A stretch of DNA of 64,000 bases, taken from Polaromonas sp. GTDB lineage: Bacteria; Pseudomonadota; Gammaproteobacteria; Burkholderiales; Burkholderiaceae_C. Each line of letters opens with the position of its first letter. Position 1 is the first letter of the stretch. Both the position numbers and the translations under genes were made by a program. The DNA is taken from NCBI RefSeq assembly GCF_016185115.1, contig NZ_JACPOF010000020.1:124001-188000 (forward strand), in the 5' to 3' direction. Below are positions 27,262-35,782 of the stretch, one piece after another. Below the pieces are notes generated by a model. The model did not search any database, had not been told where the DNA came from, and saw only the letters and a program-made list of their open reading frames with translations.

Positions 27262-28704
27262 ATGGGTCAAAAGCTGAAAATCGCTGGCTGGATTTCAATC
27301 GGCGCCATGGCAGGCGCCCTCACCACGGTGCAGTTGCAGGCGGTTGCACGTGGCGGCCTGGCCCCCCTGCCGCTTGAAGAACTGCAGCAGCTTGCTGCGG
27401 TTTTTGGCATGGTCAAGACCGATTACGTCGAGCCGGTTGATGAAAAGAAACTGATTTCCGACGCCATCTCCGGCATGGTCGCCAGCCTGGACCCCCACTC
27501 CGCCTATTTCGACAAAAAGTCCTTCAAGGAATTCCGCGAAGGCACCAGCGGCCGTTTTGTCGGCGTTGGCATTGAGATCAGCCAGGAAGACGGGCTGGTC
27601 AAGGTGGTCTCGCCCATCGAAGGCTCACCCGCCGACCGCGCCGGCCTCAAACCCAATGACCTGATCACCAAGATTGATGACACCGCCGTCAAGGGCCTGT
27701 CCCTCACTGATGCCGTCAAGAAAATGCGCGGCGAGCCCAAAAGCAAGGTGGTGCTGACCATCTTCCGCAAGGATGAAAGCCGCACCTTCCCCGTGACCAT
27801 AGTCCGCGAAGAAATCCGCACCCAGTCCGTGCGCAGCAAGGTCATTGAGCCGGGTTACGCATGGATTCGCCTGAGCCAGTTCCAGGAACGCACTGTTGAC
27901 GATTTCGTCACCAAGATGGAAGCCATCTACAAGCAGGAACCCAACCTCAAGGGTCTGGTGCTTGACCTGCGCAACGACCCGGGTGGCCTGCTTGATGCGG
28001 CCGTGGCGATCTCTGCCGCATTCCTGCCCGAGAACGTGACGGTTGTGTCTACCAACGGGCAACTGGCCGAAAGCAAATTCATCTACAAGGCCTCGCCAGA
28101 GTTCTATCTGCGCCGCGCCACCAGCAATGACCCGCTCAAGCGGCTGCCGGCAGCGATGAAGACCGTGCCCCTGGTCGTACTGGTCAATGAAGGCTCGGCC
28201 TCTGCCAGCGAGATCGTCGCCGGTGCCCTGCAGGACCACAAGCGCGCCATCATCATGGGAAACCAGACCTTCGGCAAGGGTTCGGTGCAAACCGTTCGTC
28301 CCCTCGGGCCTGATACCGGTATCAAGCTGACCACGGCCCGCTATTTCACGCCAAGCGGCAAATCCATCCAGGCACGCGGCATTGTTCCTGACGTGATGGT
28401 TGACGAAACGCTGGAGGGCAGCCCGTTTGCAGTCCTGCGCACCCGTGAAGCCGACCTTGAAAAACACCTCAACAGCGGCCAGGGCGCAGAAGTCAAGGAT
28501 GCAGCGCGCGAGAAGGCCCGCGAAGAAGCATTGAAGCGCCTCGAAGAGGACTCCAGGAAGCCGCCCGAGCAACGCCGCCCGCCCGAGCTTGGCAGTGACA
28601 AGGACTTTCCCCTGATCCAGGCCCTCAACAAGCTCAAGGGGCGTCCGGTAATGGTGAGCAAGACCGCTGTAGTTGAAAACAAGAACGAGAAAAAAGACAA
28701 CTGA
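27262..28704 (+). CDS. ctpA: S41-family carboxyl-terminal processing protease
   Basis: This 480-residue periplasmic serine protease cleaves proteins near their C-termini. An N-terminal hydrophobic segment (GWISIGAMAGALTTVQL) serves as signal or anchor. A PDZ domain (~75-160) includes FVGVGIEISQEDGLVKVVSPIEGSPADRAGL. The S41 catalytic core includes VLDLRNDPGGLLDAAV, the nucleophile Ser in VNEGSASASEIVAGAL and the general-base Lys in NQTFGKGSVQTV. The C-terminus is charged and Glu/Lys-rich. I chose the ATG at 27262 (MGQKLKIAGW) because an earlier in-frame ATG at 27199 would place charged residues ahead of the signal. The gpmA-ctpA-moeB order is common in Betaproteobacteria. Confidence 0.94.
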   Translation: MGQKLKIAGWISIGAMAGALTTVQLQAVARGGLAPLPLEELQQLAAVFGMVKTDYVEPVDEKKLISDAISGMVASLDPHSAYFDKKSFKEFREGTSGRFVGVGIEISQEDGLVKVVSPIEGSPADRAGLKPNDLITKIDDTAVKGLSLTDAVKKMRGEPKSKVVLTIFRKDESRTFPVTIVREEIRTQSVRSKVIEPGYAWIRLSQFQERTVDDFVTKMEAIYKQEPNLKGLVLDLRNDPGGLLDAAVAISAAFLPENVTVVSTNGQLAESKFIYKASPEFYLRRATSNDPLKRLPAAMKTVPLVVLVNEGSASASEIVAGALQDHKRAIIMGNQTFGKGSVQTVRPLGPDTGIKLTTARYFTPSGKSIQARGIVPDVMVDETLEGSPFAVLRTREADLEKHLNSGQGAEVKDAAREKAREEALKRLEEDSRKPPEQRRPPELGSDKDFPLIQALNKLKGRPVMVSKTAVVENKNEKKDN

Positions 28705-28756
28705 CAGGACCACTGGCCGAGCATCAGCTGCCGCCTGACCATTTCATGAACCAGCC

Positions 28757-29524
28757 GTGAACGACACGCAGCTGCTGCGTTATTCGCGGCACATCCTGCT
28801 CGATGAAGTAGGCATAGAAGGCCAGGAGAAATTCCTGGCCTCACATGTACTGATAGTCGGTGCGGGCGGGCTCGGCTCACCCGTGGCGCTCTACCTGGGC
28901 AGTGCCGGCATAGGGCACATCACCGTGGTCGATCACGACACCGTCGACGCCACCAACCTCCAGCGGCAGATCGCCCACACGCTTTCAGGCATCGGGCAGT
29001 TCAAGGCCGAGTCCATAAGGCAGTCGATTGCAGACATCAACCCGGATGTGCAGCTGACGGCGGTCACACAACGAGCGGATGATGCGCTGCTCGACACGCT
29101 CGCAGCACAGGCTGATCTCGTGGTTGACTGCACCGACAACTTCGCCACACGGCATGCCATCAACCGGGCTGCGGTCAGGCATCAAAAACCACTTGTATCC
29201 GGCGCGGCCATCAGGTTCGATGGGCAGGTGGCCGTGTATGACACACGCCGCGCATCGTCACCCTGCTATGCCTGCGTATTTCCTGAAACAGAGCATGTGG
29301 AAGAGGTGCAGTGCGCGACCATGGGCGTTTTTGCGCCACTGGTAGGCATCATTGGCAGCGTTCAGGCGGCAGAAGCCCTGAAGGTGCTTTGCGGAACGGG
29401 GGACCCACTGACGGGTCGCATGCTGATGCTGGACGGCCGCAGCATGTCGTGGAGCGAATTGCAGATGCCGCGGGATCCGCATTGTGCAGTTTGCGGTCAC
29501 CGGCCCGCTGGTCCCGTTCTTTAG
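28757..29524 (+). CDS. moeB: Molybdopterin-synthase adenylyltransferase (MoeB/ThiF/HesA family)
   Basis: This E1-like enzyme adenylates the C-terminal glycine of a ubiquitin-fold sulfur carrier, normally MoaD for molybdopterin. The 255-residue protein starts with a GTG (NDTQLLRYSRHILLDEVG). It has the nucleotide-binding IVGAGGLGSPVALYL, NLQRQIAH, VVDCTDNFATRHAIN and two zinc-binding CxxC pairs (CYAC and CAVC). MoeB and ThiF are hard to separate by sequence, and with no moa or thi neighbours the carrier could be MoaD, ThiS or both. Its stop codon overlaps the convergent AsmA gene stop in the four bases TTAG. Confidence 0.9.
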   Translation: MNDTQLLRYSRHILLDEVGIEGQEKFLASHVLIVGAGGLGSPVALYLGSAGIGHITVVDHDTVDATNLQRQIAHTLSGIGQFKAESIRQSIADINPDVQLTAVTQRADDALLDTLAAQADLVVDCTDNFATRHAINRAAVRHQKPLVSGAAIRFDGQVAVYDTRRASSPCYACVFPETEHVEEVQCATMGVFAPLVGIIGSVQAAEALKVLCGTGDPLTGRMLMLDGRSMSWSELQMPRDPHCAVCGHRPAGPVL

Positions 29525-31659
29525 TTCACCGCCTGGGCTGGCGTGGGGGCCGGAGCGGAAACCTCAGCACGTTTACCGGGCTGGACGGTCGCCACTGGCG
29601 AGCCAGCCGCCGCTGGCTGGGCTTTCGCTTTGGGGTCTGCAGCAACCGCAAGCGCACCGCGGCAGTCCGCATCTTCACCCGGGCCCGTCTCTATGGTTGC
29701 GGCCAGCGCCAGCAGGGGGTTGATGAATGCCAGCCCAAGAGTCAGGCCGGCACGGGCACCCAGAGCGAGTTTGTCAGGGCCCGCTGAAGGCGATGCAAAC
29801 GTGCCGCCAATCTTCAGGGGCGAACGTAGACTCAAAATACTGTGGTCCTTGGGCTGGGGATGCAAGGTGATGTCCAGGGTCTCGTTCGCCAGATTGATCT
29901 GTCCAGCCCCGTTGATCACCGTGTCAGACGTATCGAGCACGATCACCTTGCTGCTCATCATGCCCTGCTTGACCTCAAACGCGGCAGCTGAACAAAGCAG
30001 CTTGACGTTGCGGTCCCCGCGCACAAGGAACTTGATCACCTCGCCACCATCCAGGCCCATGAACTCCAGCAATATGTTGCTGAGTTCACCTTTGCCCATC
30101 AACACAGCCACGTCACCGGAAGATGACGCGAGCATCTGCGCTGCAGAATTTCCGCGCCCCGTCAGGTTCACCTGCCCGCTGACCTTTCCAAAAGAGCTTT
30201 TTGTGCTTTCTATGGTCGGGAAGAGCTGGTTAAGCTGGACTGCACGCAATGCAAGGTGTGCATCGAAAGCAGCAGGCACCACATTGACATCAACACTGAA
30301 CTTGCCGGCAAGGGAGCCACCCGCAACCGCGAGCATGAGCGGATCAAGCTGGAGTACGCCATTGTTCAGCTTCACGTGAACGCTGCCCTTGTCCAGTGGG
30401 AGTTCTTCCACGTGACGGATTTTCGTGGCGCTGTAAACCACATCGGCATTCATGGATTTCAGGCGCACAAGATCGAGCGTTGCAGTTGGCAGAACCTTGC
30501 GGGAAGGGTTGCCTTTGGCCACGGTTACAGGCTTTGCGCCCGCAGCACCGGCCACTACGGTGCCCGGGTCTTTGGCAGACTTTACAGCGGCCTTCACAGG
30601 CAAACCGATGACCGGCCTCAGATCCTCAAAGTCCAGCAGCCTTGACTGAACCTTGCCGGTGAGCAAAGGAACAGCTGATGAAGTATCAAAGGTCAGATCC
30701 CCGCTCAGGTCAGAACTGCCCAGCACCCCCTGAATCTGCCGCGCAGACCACACATCACCATGCTTGTCCAGCCGGCCCCGCAGCTTGTAGGGCGGCGTAG
30801 AGGGCAGAACCACCCCGGCAAGCCGGTAAAGCTCCTCAAGATCGTGGCCCTGAATGTCAAAACTTGCGTTAAGCCCACTCAATTCCTGCAGGTTTTCAAT
30901 CGTGCCTTTGGCCTTGAGCATGGTATGACCTGCAGCAGCATTGACCTCAAGGGGAAATGCGGCCTGAAAGTCCTTGCTGAGCTGCAGCACGCCGCCTGCC
31001 CGGCCGTTGGCGGTAAACGGCGCATTGCGCCACTTGCCCGCCACCTTGTAAGTCAATGGCAGGTCAGACAAAGACGTCCCCCTCGTCCCGGTTGCGGGTG
31101 TGCTGCCTTCCGCCACAAGCGAAAATTGTGCACTCATGTCTGCGCCCTGCGCAGATGCGCGGTACTTTAGGGTGCCGGCATCCACAGTCAACGCGCCTAT
31201 CACCGGCACCGAGCCCGTATCCGAGGTGTCACGCGACAGTGCCCATGTGCGGCGGCCATCCGGTTCCACCTGCAGGCCTATCTGGGGTTCTATCAGCGAA
31301 ATCCGGGGCAACTCCACCTTGCCCCTGAGCAGGGGCCACAATCTGATATCAAACTCCGCCGCCCTGGCCTTGACCAGATAGGGCTCGCTGGCCCACTCGG
31401 GATTGGCCAGTTCAAGCCCTTCAGCACGCACCGTGACCGTTCGGCCAAGGCCAACCGACAAGTGCTGGGTGATCTCAAAACGGCGGCCGAGCTGGTCGGA
31501 AACATATCGGTTGATCGGGCCCCGCATGGCGTCCCACGGAAAAAACACGATAAGCAATACCAGCGCCAGAATAAATAACGCCACCCCCACGAAAATTCGC
31601 CTGCCGACGGTCTGTCGTGCAGCAGGGTCAGGAAGTTCTGCGGAGGGAGTTGTAGGCAT
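29521..31659 (-). CDS. AsmA-family envelope protein
   Basis: This 712-residue protein has one N-terminal transmembrane helix (FVGVALFILALVLLIVFFPW) and a large periplasmic part typical of AsmA/YhjG/YicH proteins. These belong to the bridge-like repeating beta-groove group linked to lipid traffic and outer-membrane integrity. The N-terminal AsmA domain shows INRYVSDQLGRRFEI and a conserved WASEPYLVKARAAEFDIRLWPLL. The AsmA_2-like C-terminal domain includes NLTGRGNSAAQMLASSSGDVAVLM and DITLHPQPKD. The C-terminus is Ala/Pro-rich. It is monocistronic and convergent with moeB. Confidence 0.88.
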   Translation of the reverse strand: MPTTPSAELPDPAARQTVGRRIFVGVALFILALVLLIVFFPWDAMRGPINRYVSDQLGRRFEITQHLSVGLGRTVTVRAEGLELANPEWASEPYLVKARAAEFDIRLWPLLRGKVELPRISLIEPQIGLQVEPDGRRTWALSRDTSDTGSVPVIGALTVDAGTLKYRASAQGADMSAQFSLVAEGSTPATGTRGTSLSDLPLTYKVAGKWRNAPFTANGRAGGVLQLSKDFQAAFPLEVNAAAGHTMLKAKGTIENLQELSGLNASFDIQGHDLEELYRLAGVVLPSTPPYKLRGRLDKHGDVWSARQIQGVLGSSDLSGDLTFDTSSAVPLLTGKVQSRLLDFEDLRPVIGLPVKAAVKSAKDPGTVVAGAAGAKPVTVAKGNPSRKVLPTATLDLVRLKSMNADVVYSATKIRHVEELPLDKGSVHVKLNNGVLQLDPLMLAVAGGSLAGKFSVDVNVVPAAFDAHLALRAVQLNQLFPTIESTKSSFGKVSGQVNLTGRGNSAAQMLASSSGDVAVLMGKGELSNILLEFMGLDGGEVIKFLVRGDRNVKLLCSAAAFEVKQGMMSSKVIVLDTSDTVINGAGQINLANETLDITLHPQPKDHSILSLRSPLKIGGTFASPSAGPDKLALGARAGLTLGLAFINPLLALAATIETGPGEDADCRGALAVAADPKAKAQPAAAGSPVATVQPGKRAEVSAPAPTPAQAVN

Positions 31660-31892
31660 CCCTTAATGTCGGCCGGCCAACCCGACAAGACCATGGGCCA
31701 TCGCCATTGAAAGGTGTGGGCGTCTGCCTACAGCCATGGGTAGGAAACATCCTACAGCCCGCACACCCGCGTGCTGTCAGAATCGAGACAAATGCAGATA
31801 CATTAGGAAACAACCAGACCTTGCAACGTGATACTCACAGCAAGGCACCACGAGCCATCGCCGGCAGCAGCGGCCCACCTGGACCTGATCCC
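31660..31892. other. Divergent regulatory gap, asmA / response regulator
   Basis: This 233-base gap between divergently transcribed genes carries no coding sequence I support. Its notable content is a cluster of TCCTAC/GTAGGA elements around 31724-31755, given separately. Confidence 0.6.
31740..31755. promoter_or_regulatory. Perfect inverted repeat GTAGGA-N4-TCCTAC
   Basis: GTAGGAAACATCCTAC is a perfect 6-4-6 inverted repeat. A further CCTAC lies just upstream (around 31728), so three half-sites fall in 30 bases. Half-sites of the same type (ATCCTAC, GTCCTAC) occur upstream of the histidine kinase (about 33058) and in the gap before the DUF1328 gene (about 34516). It is a candidate site for the LuxR-type regulator encoded at 32312. 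Confidence 0.5.
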
Positions 31893-32273
31893 GTGAGATT
31901 GAAAACCTTCATAGTCGAAGACAACCCGACCATTCGCGAAAACCTAATTGCGACTCTTGAAGAACTTGCAAGCGTTGAAGCCGTGGGCACCGCAGACACG
32001 GAAAATGAAGGCAAGGCCTGGCTCACGACAAGATCTGGCGACTGGGATCTGGCCATCATCGACCTGTTTCTCAAACAAGGCAGCGGTCTGGGGGTGCTCA
32101 GCGCCTGCCGTAACCGAAAACCGTCACAGAAGGTTGTGGTCCTGAGCAACTACGCGACTACAGACATTCGCCAGCGCTGCGCGCAGATAGGCGTGGATGC
32201 CGTATTCGACAAATCCAATGAGATTGACGCGCTGGTGGACTATTGCATTCAGCTAGGCAGCACCAGCGGGTGA
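31893..32273 (+). CDS. Single-domain response regulator
   Basis: This is a stand-alone CheY-like receiver of 126 residues starting from a GTG (RLKTFIVEDNPTIREN). The acidic pocket is in VEDN, the phospho-acceptor Asp in WDLAIIDLFLKQ (near residue 54), the switch Ser in VVVLSNYA and the Lys in VFDKSNE. There is no output domain, so it probably relays or buffers phosphate, or binds a partner protein. It sits next to a LuxR-type regulator and a histidine kinase and probably belongs with them. Upstream in-frame codons from 31707 look non-coding; I chose the GTG where receiver homology begins. Confidence 0.85.
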   Translation: MRLKTFIVEDNPTIRENLIATLEELASVEAVGTADTENEGKAWLTTRSGDWDLAIIDLFLKQGSGLGVLSACRNRKPSQKVVVLSNYATTDIRQRCAQIGVDAVFDKSNEIDALVDYCIQLGSTSG

Positions 32274-32311
32274 AACCGCGTTGTAAACACGATTTCAGGG
32301 CACAGGCGAAA

Positions 32312-32944
32312 TCAGTCGATCAGCTTGTTCTTCAGGGCGTAGTAAGTCAGGTCGCTGTTAGACGCAAGACTCATCTTTTCCATCACCCGCGTTCTGTAGG
32401 TGCTCACGGTTTTGACACTGAGCGACAGGGCCTTGGCGATGTCGCCGGCGGTTTCGCCCTTGGCAAGCTTGAGGAACACCTGGAATTCGCGTTCCGACAG
32501 CTGCTCGTGCGACGCCATGTCATTGGGCCTGTTCAGTTGCTGGGCAAGAAGCTCCGCAACCGTCGGTGTGATGTAGCGCTTTCCAAGGGAAATGACGCGT
32601 ATCGCATCGACAATTTCGGCAGGGTCACATTCCTTGTTGAGGTAACCACTGGCGCCCTGGCGGATCAGGTTGACCGCGTAGTGCTCTTCAGGATAACCGC
32701 TCAAAATGAGAATGCCGACGTCAGGCGCCTTGGCACGTATCATCGCCAACGCGTCAATGCCGCTTTGGCCCGGCATGGACAAATCCATGACCAGAATATC
32801 AAGTTCGACATTGCGCACGAGGTCAATAGCCTCCCGGCCACTGCCAGCCTCACCAACAACACGCAAATCCACCTGGTCGGAGAAAAATTGCTTGAGCCCG
32901 GACCGCACAATCGCGTGGTCATCCACAATTCCAATTTTGATCAT
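32312..32944 (-). CDS. NarL/FixJ (LuxR-type) response regulator
   Basis: This two-domain transcription regulator has 210 residues. The receiver (1-120) has IGIVDDHAIVRSGL, the phospho-acceptor Asp in LDILVMDLSMPGQSG (near residue 54), LSGYPEE and the Lys in GYLNKECDP. The C-terminal LuxR helix-turn-helix (~148-205) has LSEREFQVFLKLAKGETAGDIAKALSLSVKTVSTYRTRVMEKM. It is divergent from the CHASE3 histidine kinase with a 131-base gap, strongly suggesting a cognate pair. A likely target is the DUF1328-BON block downstream of the kinase. Confidence 0.93.
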   Translation of the reverse strand: MIKIGIVDDHAIVRSGLKQFFSDQVDLRVVGEAGSGREAIDLVRNVELDILVMDLSMPGQSGIDALAMIRAKAPDVGILILSGYPEEHYAVNLIRQGASGYLNKECDPAEIVDAIRVISLGKRYITPTVAELLAQQLNRPNDMASHEQLSEREFQVFLKLAKGETAGDIAKALSLSVKTVSTYRTRVMEKMSLASNSDLTYYALKNKLID

Positions 32945-33075
32945 GTCGCTGTCTTTCTAGGAAAGCCTGCATTGCAGGTAAACGGTGTGACACAGGCTAA
33001 CCAGCCGGCTGCCCACATTAATTTCAGTACCCATTATTGACGAATAACATCGGGAAGTATCCTACTGATCTTGTC

Positions 33076-34416
33076 ATGAAAAAATTTGCGCTTCCCAAAA
33101 TGGCCATCAGCCTGCCCCTGGCAGTGCTGGCAGCTGCCATCCTGATTTTCATCAATGAACTCAGTTTTAGCCAGTCTACCGCTGCTGCTGCCAGTATCGA
33201 AGAGGCGCAGCAAACCCGGGGGGCACTCAACAAACTCATGCAGCATGTGCTAGATGCCGAGACAGGCCAGCGCGGGTACCTCCTCACCGGCGAAGCCCGC
33301 TACCTGGAACCTTACAGTGCGGCTACCGCAGAGATCAACCAGAACCTGGACGTCCTGCGTCAGCTCTTTGTTCCCTATCCGGACCAGCTGACCGAATTCG
33401 CCGCCATGTCGCGTCACGTATCGAGCAAGCTGGCGGAGATGGATCTGAGCGTGAGAATGCGCCGCGAGGGTAACGAAGACGCCTGGAAGTTCGTCATGAC
33501 GACCGACGTGGGTCAGGAGCACATGGAAGCGATTCGTGCCCAGTCCGTCAAACTTGCAGCCAGAAGCATCACGCGCATGGAACAGGCCCAGTTGCAGATC
33601 AAGCAGACATTGCAGCTGTCCCGTATCGGTGTCGCCATCATGGCCATGGCAGGTCTGCTTGCTTTCTACATGTACCTTCTGCAGACCCAGGCCCTGCTGA
33701 AATCGGGAGAGCGGGAGAAAGAGTCCTTGCAGCGGGAACGGGATCAGCTGGATCTGCAGGTAAGGGAGCGAACAGCCAACCTCGCCGAGCTGGCTACCCA
33801 CCTGCAAAATGTCCGTGAAGATGAACGGGGGCATCTTGCCCGCGAACTGCACGACGAGCTCGGCGCCCTGCTCACGGCCGCAAAACTCGATGTGGCAAGG
33901 CTGAAATCGCGCCTGGCAGGCAACCTGCCGGAGGCTGCAGACCGGCTGGCCCATCTCACGGAGACACTTAACAGCGGTATTGCGTTGAAGCGCCGTATTG
34001 TGGAAGACCTCAGGCCATCGTCGTTGTCGCACCTCGGACTGGTTGCATCGCTGGAAATTCTCGCGCGGGAGTTCGAGGAGCGCTCGGGTCTGTCCATCAC
34101 CACCGATCTCGAAACCGTAGATCTCGGCGGATCGGCGCAGCTGACTGTGTACCGACTGGTGCAGGAGTCGCTCACCAACATTGCGAAATATGCCGAAGCA
34201 ACCCAGGCCGTGATCAGTCTTCAGAACATGGAGAGCTACATCCTGATCGAGGTTCATGACAACGGCAAGGGCTTTGAAGTCAGCAATGTCTCCAGCAGCA
34301 GTCATGGCCTGGCTGGAATGCGCCACCGCGTGGAAGCCGCTGGCGGGCGGCTGACGGTTGAAAGCGCCAGGGGAGTTGGCACACGTATTTCCGCTGTGCT
34401 GCCAAAGACCATCTGA
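33076..34416 (+). CDS. CHASE3-domain sensor histidine kinase (HisKA_3 type)
   Basis: This 446-residue membrane kinase has a first transmembrane helix at ~8-28 and a periplasmic four-helix CHASE3 domain (~30-170) with VLDAETGQRGYLLTGEARYLEPY. A second helix (RIGVAIMAMAGLLAFYMYLL) leads to a coiled coil with QRERDQLDLQVRERTANLAEL, then a HisKA_3 dimerisation domain whose phospho-His is in HLARELHDELGALL. The HATPase_c domain includes YRLVQESLTNIAKYAEA, EVHDNGKGF and GLAGMRHRVEAAGGRL. HisKA_3 kinases pair with NarL/LuxR regulators, matching the divergent gene. I chose the ATG at 33076 (MKKFALPKMAI); an earlier ATG at 33037 adds 13 residues. Confidence 0.92.
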   Translation: MKKFALPKMAISLPLAVLAAAILIFINELSFSQSTAAAASIEEAQQTRGALNKLMQHVLDAETGQRGYLLTGEARYLEPYSAATAEINQNLDVLRQLFVPYPDQLTEFAAMSRHVSSKLAEMDLSVRMRREGNEDAWKFVMTTDVGQEHMEAIRAQSVKLAARSITRMEQAQLQIKQTLQLSRIGVAIMAMAGLLAFYMYLLQTQALLKSGEREKESLQRERDQLDLQVRERTANLAELATHLQNVREDERGHLARELHDELGALLTAAKLDVARLKSRLAGNLPEAADRLAHLTETLNSGIALKRRIVEDLRPSSLSHLGLVASLEILAREFEERSGLSITTDLETVDLGGSAQLTVYRLVQESLTNIAKYAEATQAVISLQNMESYILIEVHDNGKGFEVSNVSSSSHGLAGMRHRVEAAGGRLTVESARGVGTRISAVLPKTI

Positions 34417-34678
34417 TCTGATATGCCCGACCAGGGGCAAACAGCGTCAGTGCCATCTGGCACATGCGCAGTTTTCGTGTGAGCGGTGGTTAACGGACAA
34501 TAAACTGTCAGCATCGTCCTACGGCACGTGAACTACGCTGCTGACAACTCTGCGGCACGACAGCCGATGACTAAAACCGGCGTCAGTACATAAGCTTGCA
34601 GCATGTTTCAAGAGTCCGACTCCCACTCGCCAAGATGAGTGGGGACGGCACTGAAAAACCCCTCTTCAAGGAGCTTAC
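34417..34678. other. Gap upstream of the DUF1328 block with two inverted repeats
   Basis: This 262-base non-coding gap lies between the kinase and DUF1328 genes. GTCAGCA (34507-34513) and TGCTGAC (34539-34545) flank a TCCTAC half-site. Closer to the gene, CCCACTC (34622-34628) and GAGTGGG (34637-34643) could form a leader hairpin about 35 bases before the ATG. An AAGGAG ribosome site precedes the start. A promoter for the small-protein block is probably here. Confidence 0.5.
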
Positions 34679-34843
34679 ATGTTGCACTACTCTGTCGTGT
34701 TTTTGGTCATTGCATTGATCGCCGCAGTTTTTGGGTTTGGCGGCATCGCAGCTGGTGCGGTGGAAATCGCAAAGATTCTGTTTTTCATCTTCGCCATCAT
34801 GGCCGTTGTCAGCTTTGTCGTAAGCCTTCTGCGTAAAAACTGA
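34679..34843 (+). CDS. DUF1328 (YtjA-like) small membrane protein
   Basis: This 54-residue protein is almost entirely hydrophobic, with two membrane segments. The first contains [19 protein letters not shown] and the second contains [19 protein letters not shown]. It ends in RKN. The [20 protein letters not shown] pattern is diagnostic of DUF1328/YtjA, small proteins often induced by stress and encoded beside BON or DUF883 genes. Function is unknown. A strong AAGGAG lies about 7 bases before the ATG. The reading frame is clean and short, so automated callers may miss it. Confidence 0.9.
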   Translation: MLHYSVVFLVIALIAAVFGFGGIAAGAVEIAKILFFIFAIMAVVSFVVSLLRKN

Positions 34844-34923
34844 TTCCATACCGCCGCCTGCCGCGCTGACGACAGGCAATTCCGCTTCAAGCCTCCAGAC
34901 CCCACCTAACCCAAGGAACTTTC

Positions 34924-35325
34924 ATGACCATCACCACATCCCGAACCCCCGATTCACTTCCCGGTGTTTCCGGCGTAAAGCAGGCTTCGGATCAAGCATT
35001 GCACTCTGCAGAAAAAGCAGTTGACAACACCCGTGTGTATGCCAATGACGCGCTGGATCGCGCTGAAGACAAGGTGCGCGAACTGCGGGGCAACGTGGAT
35101 CCCATGATCGAAGCCATGGCAATGAAGGCCCAGAAGCTGGCTCGTCAGAGCCTTGACATCGCGGCCGAAGCCAAAGAAAAAGCGCAGCAATCGTTGTCGC
35201 GGTATGCAAGTGCCACAACACAGTACGTGTCGGAACAACCTGTGCGTTCTGTGCTGATCGCAGCGGCGGTTGGGGCGGCAGTTGCACTGCTTGTATCAGC
35301 CAGTCGCAACCGCAACCGCTATTAA
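34924..35325 (+). CDS. DUF883 (ElaB/YqjD-like) membrane-anchored protein
   Basis: This 133-residue protein is mostly a charged, Ala-rich amphipathic helix (~20-100), ending in a C-terminal membrane anchor RSVLIAAAVGAAVALLVSASRNRNRY. That arrangement, with the helix-breaking VSEQPVRSV just before the anchor, is the DUF883 signature. E. coli YqjD and ElaB, its relatives, bind ribosomes to the membrane in stationary phase, so a similar role is possible. It is followed by a YqjE-like gene, mirroring the E. coli yqjDE order. Confidence 0.88.
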   Translation: MTITTSRTPDSLPGVSGVKQASDQALHSAEKAVDNTRVYANDALDRAEDKVRELRGNVDPMIEAMAMKAQKLARQSLDIAAEAKEKAQQSLSRYASATTQYVSEQPVRSVLIAAAVGAAVALLVSASRNRNRY

Positions 35326-35408
35326 GCCGACCTGATCGCGAACGGCGGATATGCCTTCATGCGTGCATGAACTGCGTACCGCCGAACCAAAAACAAGTGC
35401 ACAAAACC

Positions 35409-35774
35409 ATGCTTCACCCCCTGTTCTCCACCGTCATACAACGTCCGGATCTGGTTGCAGACCATGCATCGGCGTACGCTGCCCTGTTCAACCAGGAGGT
35501 GAAGGCGATGGGAACGAATTTCGTGGAGCGGGTCGCCGTGTGGGTTTTGGTTGTGTTGTGCGGATTTCTTTTTCTGTCCCTCACCGGTATCGCACTGATG
35601 CTCGGATTTATCCATAACCAGTTCCACTGGACACTTGTTGCAGTGCCAGGATTCGCTTTGATACTGACAATGCTTGCCTTCCTGAAAACCAGGCAACCTC
35701 TGCCGCAGGAGAATTTTACGGAACTGAAGGCCCAACTCGACAGCGACATTCACGCGCTTCGTATGGCAGCTTGA
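35409..35774 (+). CDS. YqjE-like (DUF1469, 'holin superfamily III') inner-membrane protein
   Basis: This 121-residue protein has a short N-terminal soluble helix (LFSTVIQRPDLVADHASAYAALFNQEV) and two membrane helices around residues 40-62 and 68-90. A polar tail ends LDSDIHALRMAA. It matches the YqjE/DUF1469 pattern, sometimes mislabelled as a phage holin; there are no phage genes here. I chose the ATG at 35409 (MLHPLFSTV), since the upstream in-frame codons from 35367 are not conserved-looking. The next gene begins 8 bases after its stop. Confidence 0.82.
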   Translation: MLHPLFSTVIQRPDLVADHASAYAALFNQEVKAMGTNFVERVAVWVLVVLCGFLFLSLTGIALMLGFIHNQFHWTLVAVPGFALILTMLAFLKTRQPLPQENFTELKAQLDSDIHALRMAA

Positions 35775-35782
35775 GGCAGATC

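Noticed and set aside
35409..35774. Prophage holin
   Set aside because: The YqjE/DUF1469 family is often labelled holin superfamily III, but there are no lysis, capsid or integrase genes nearby and the context is a Yqj-like chromosomal block.
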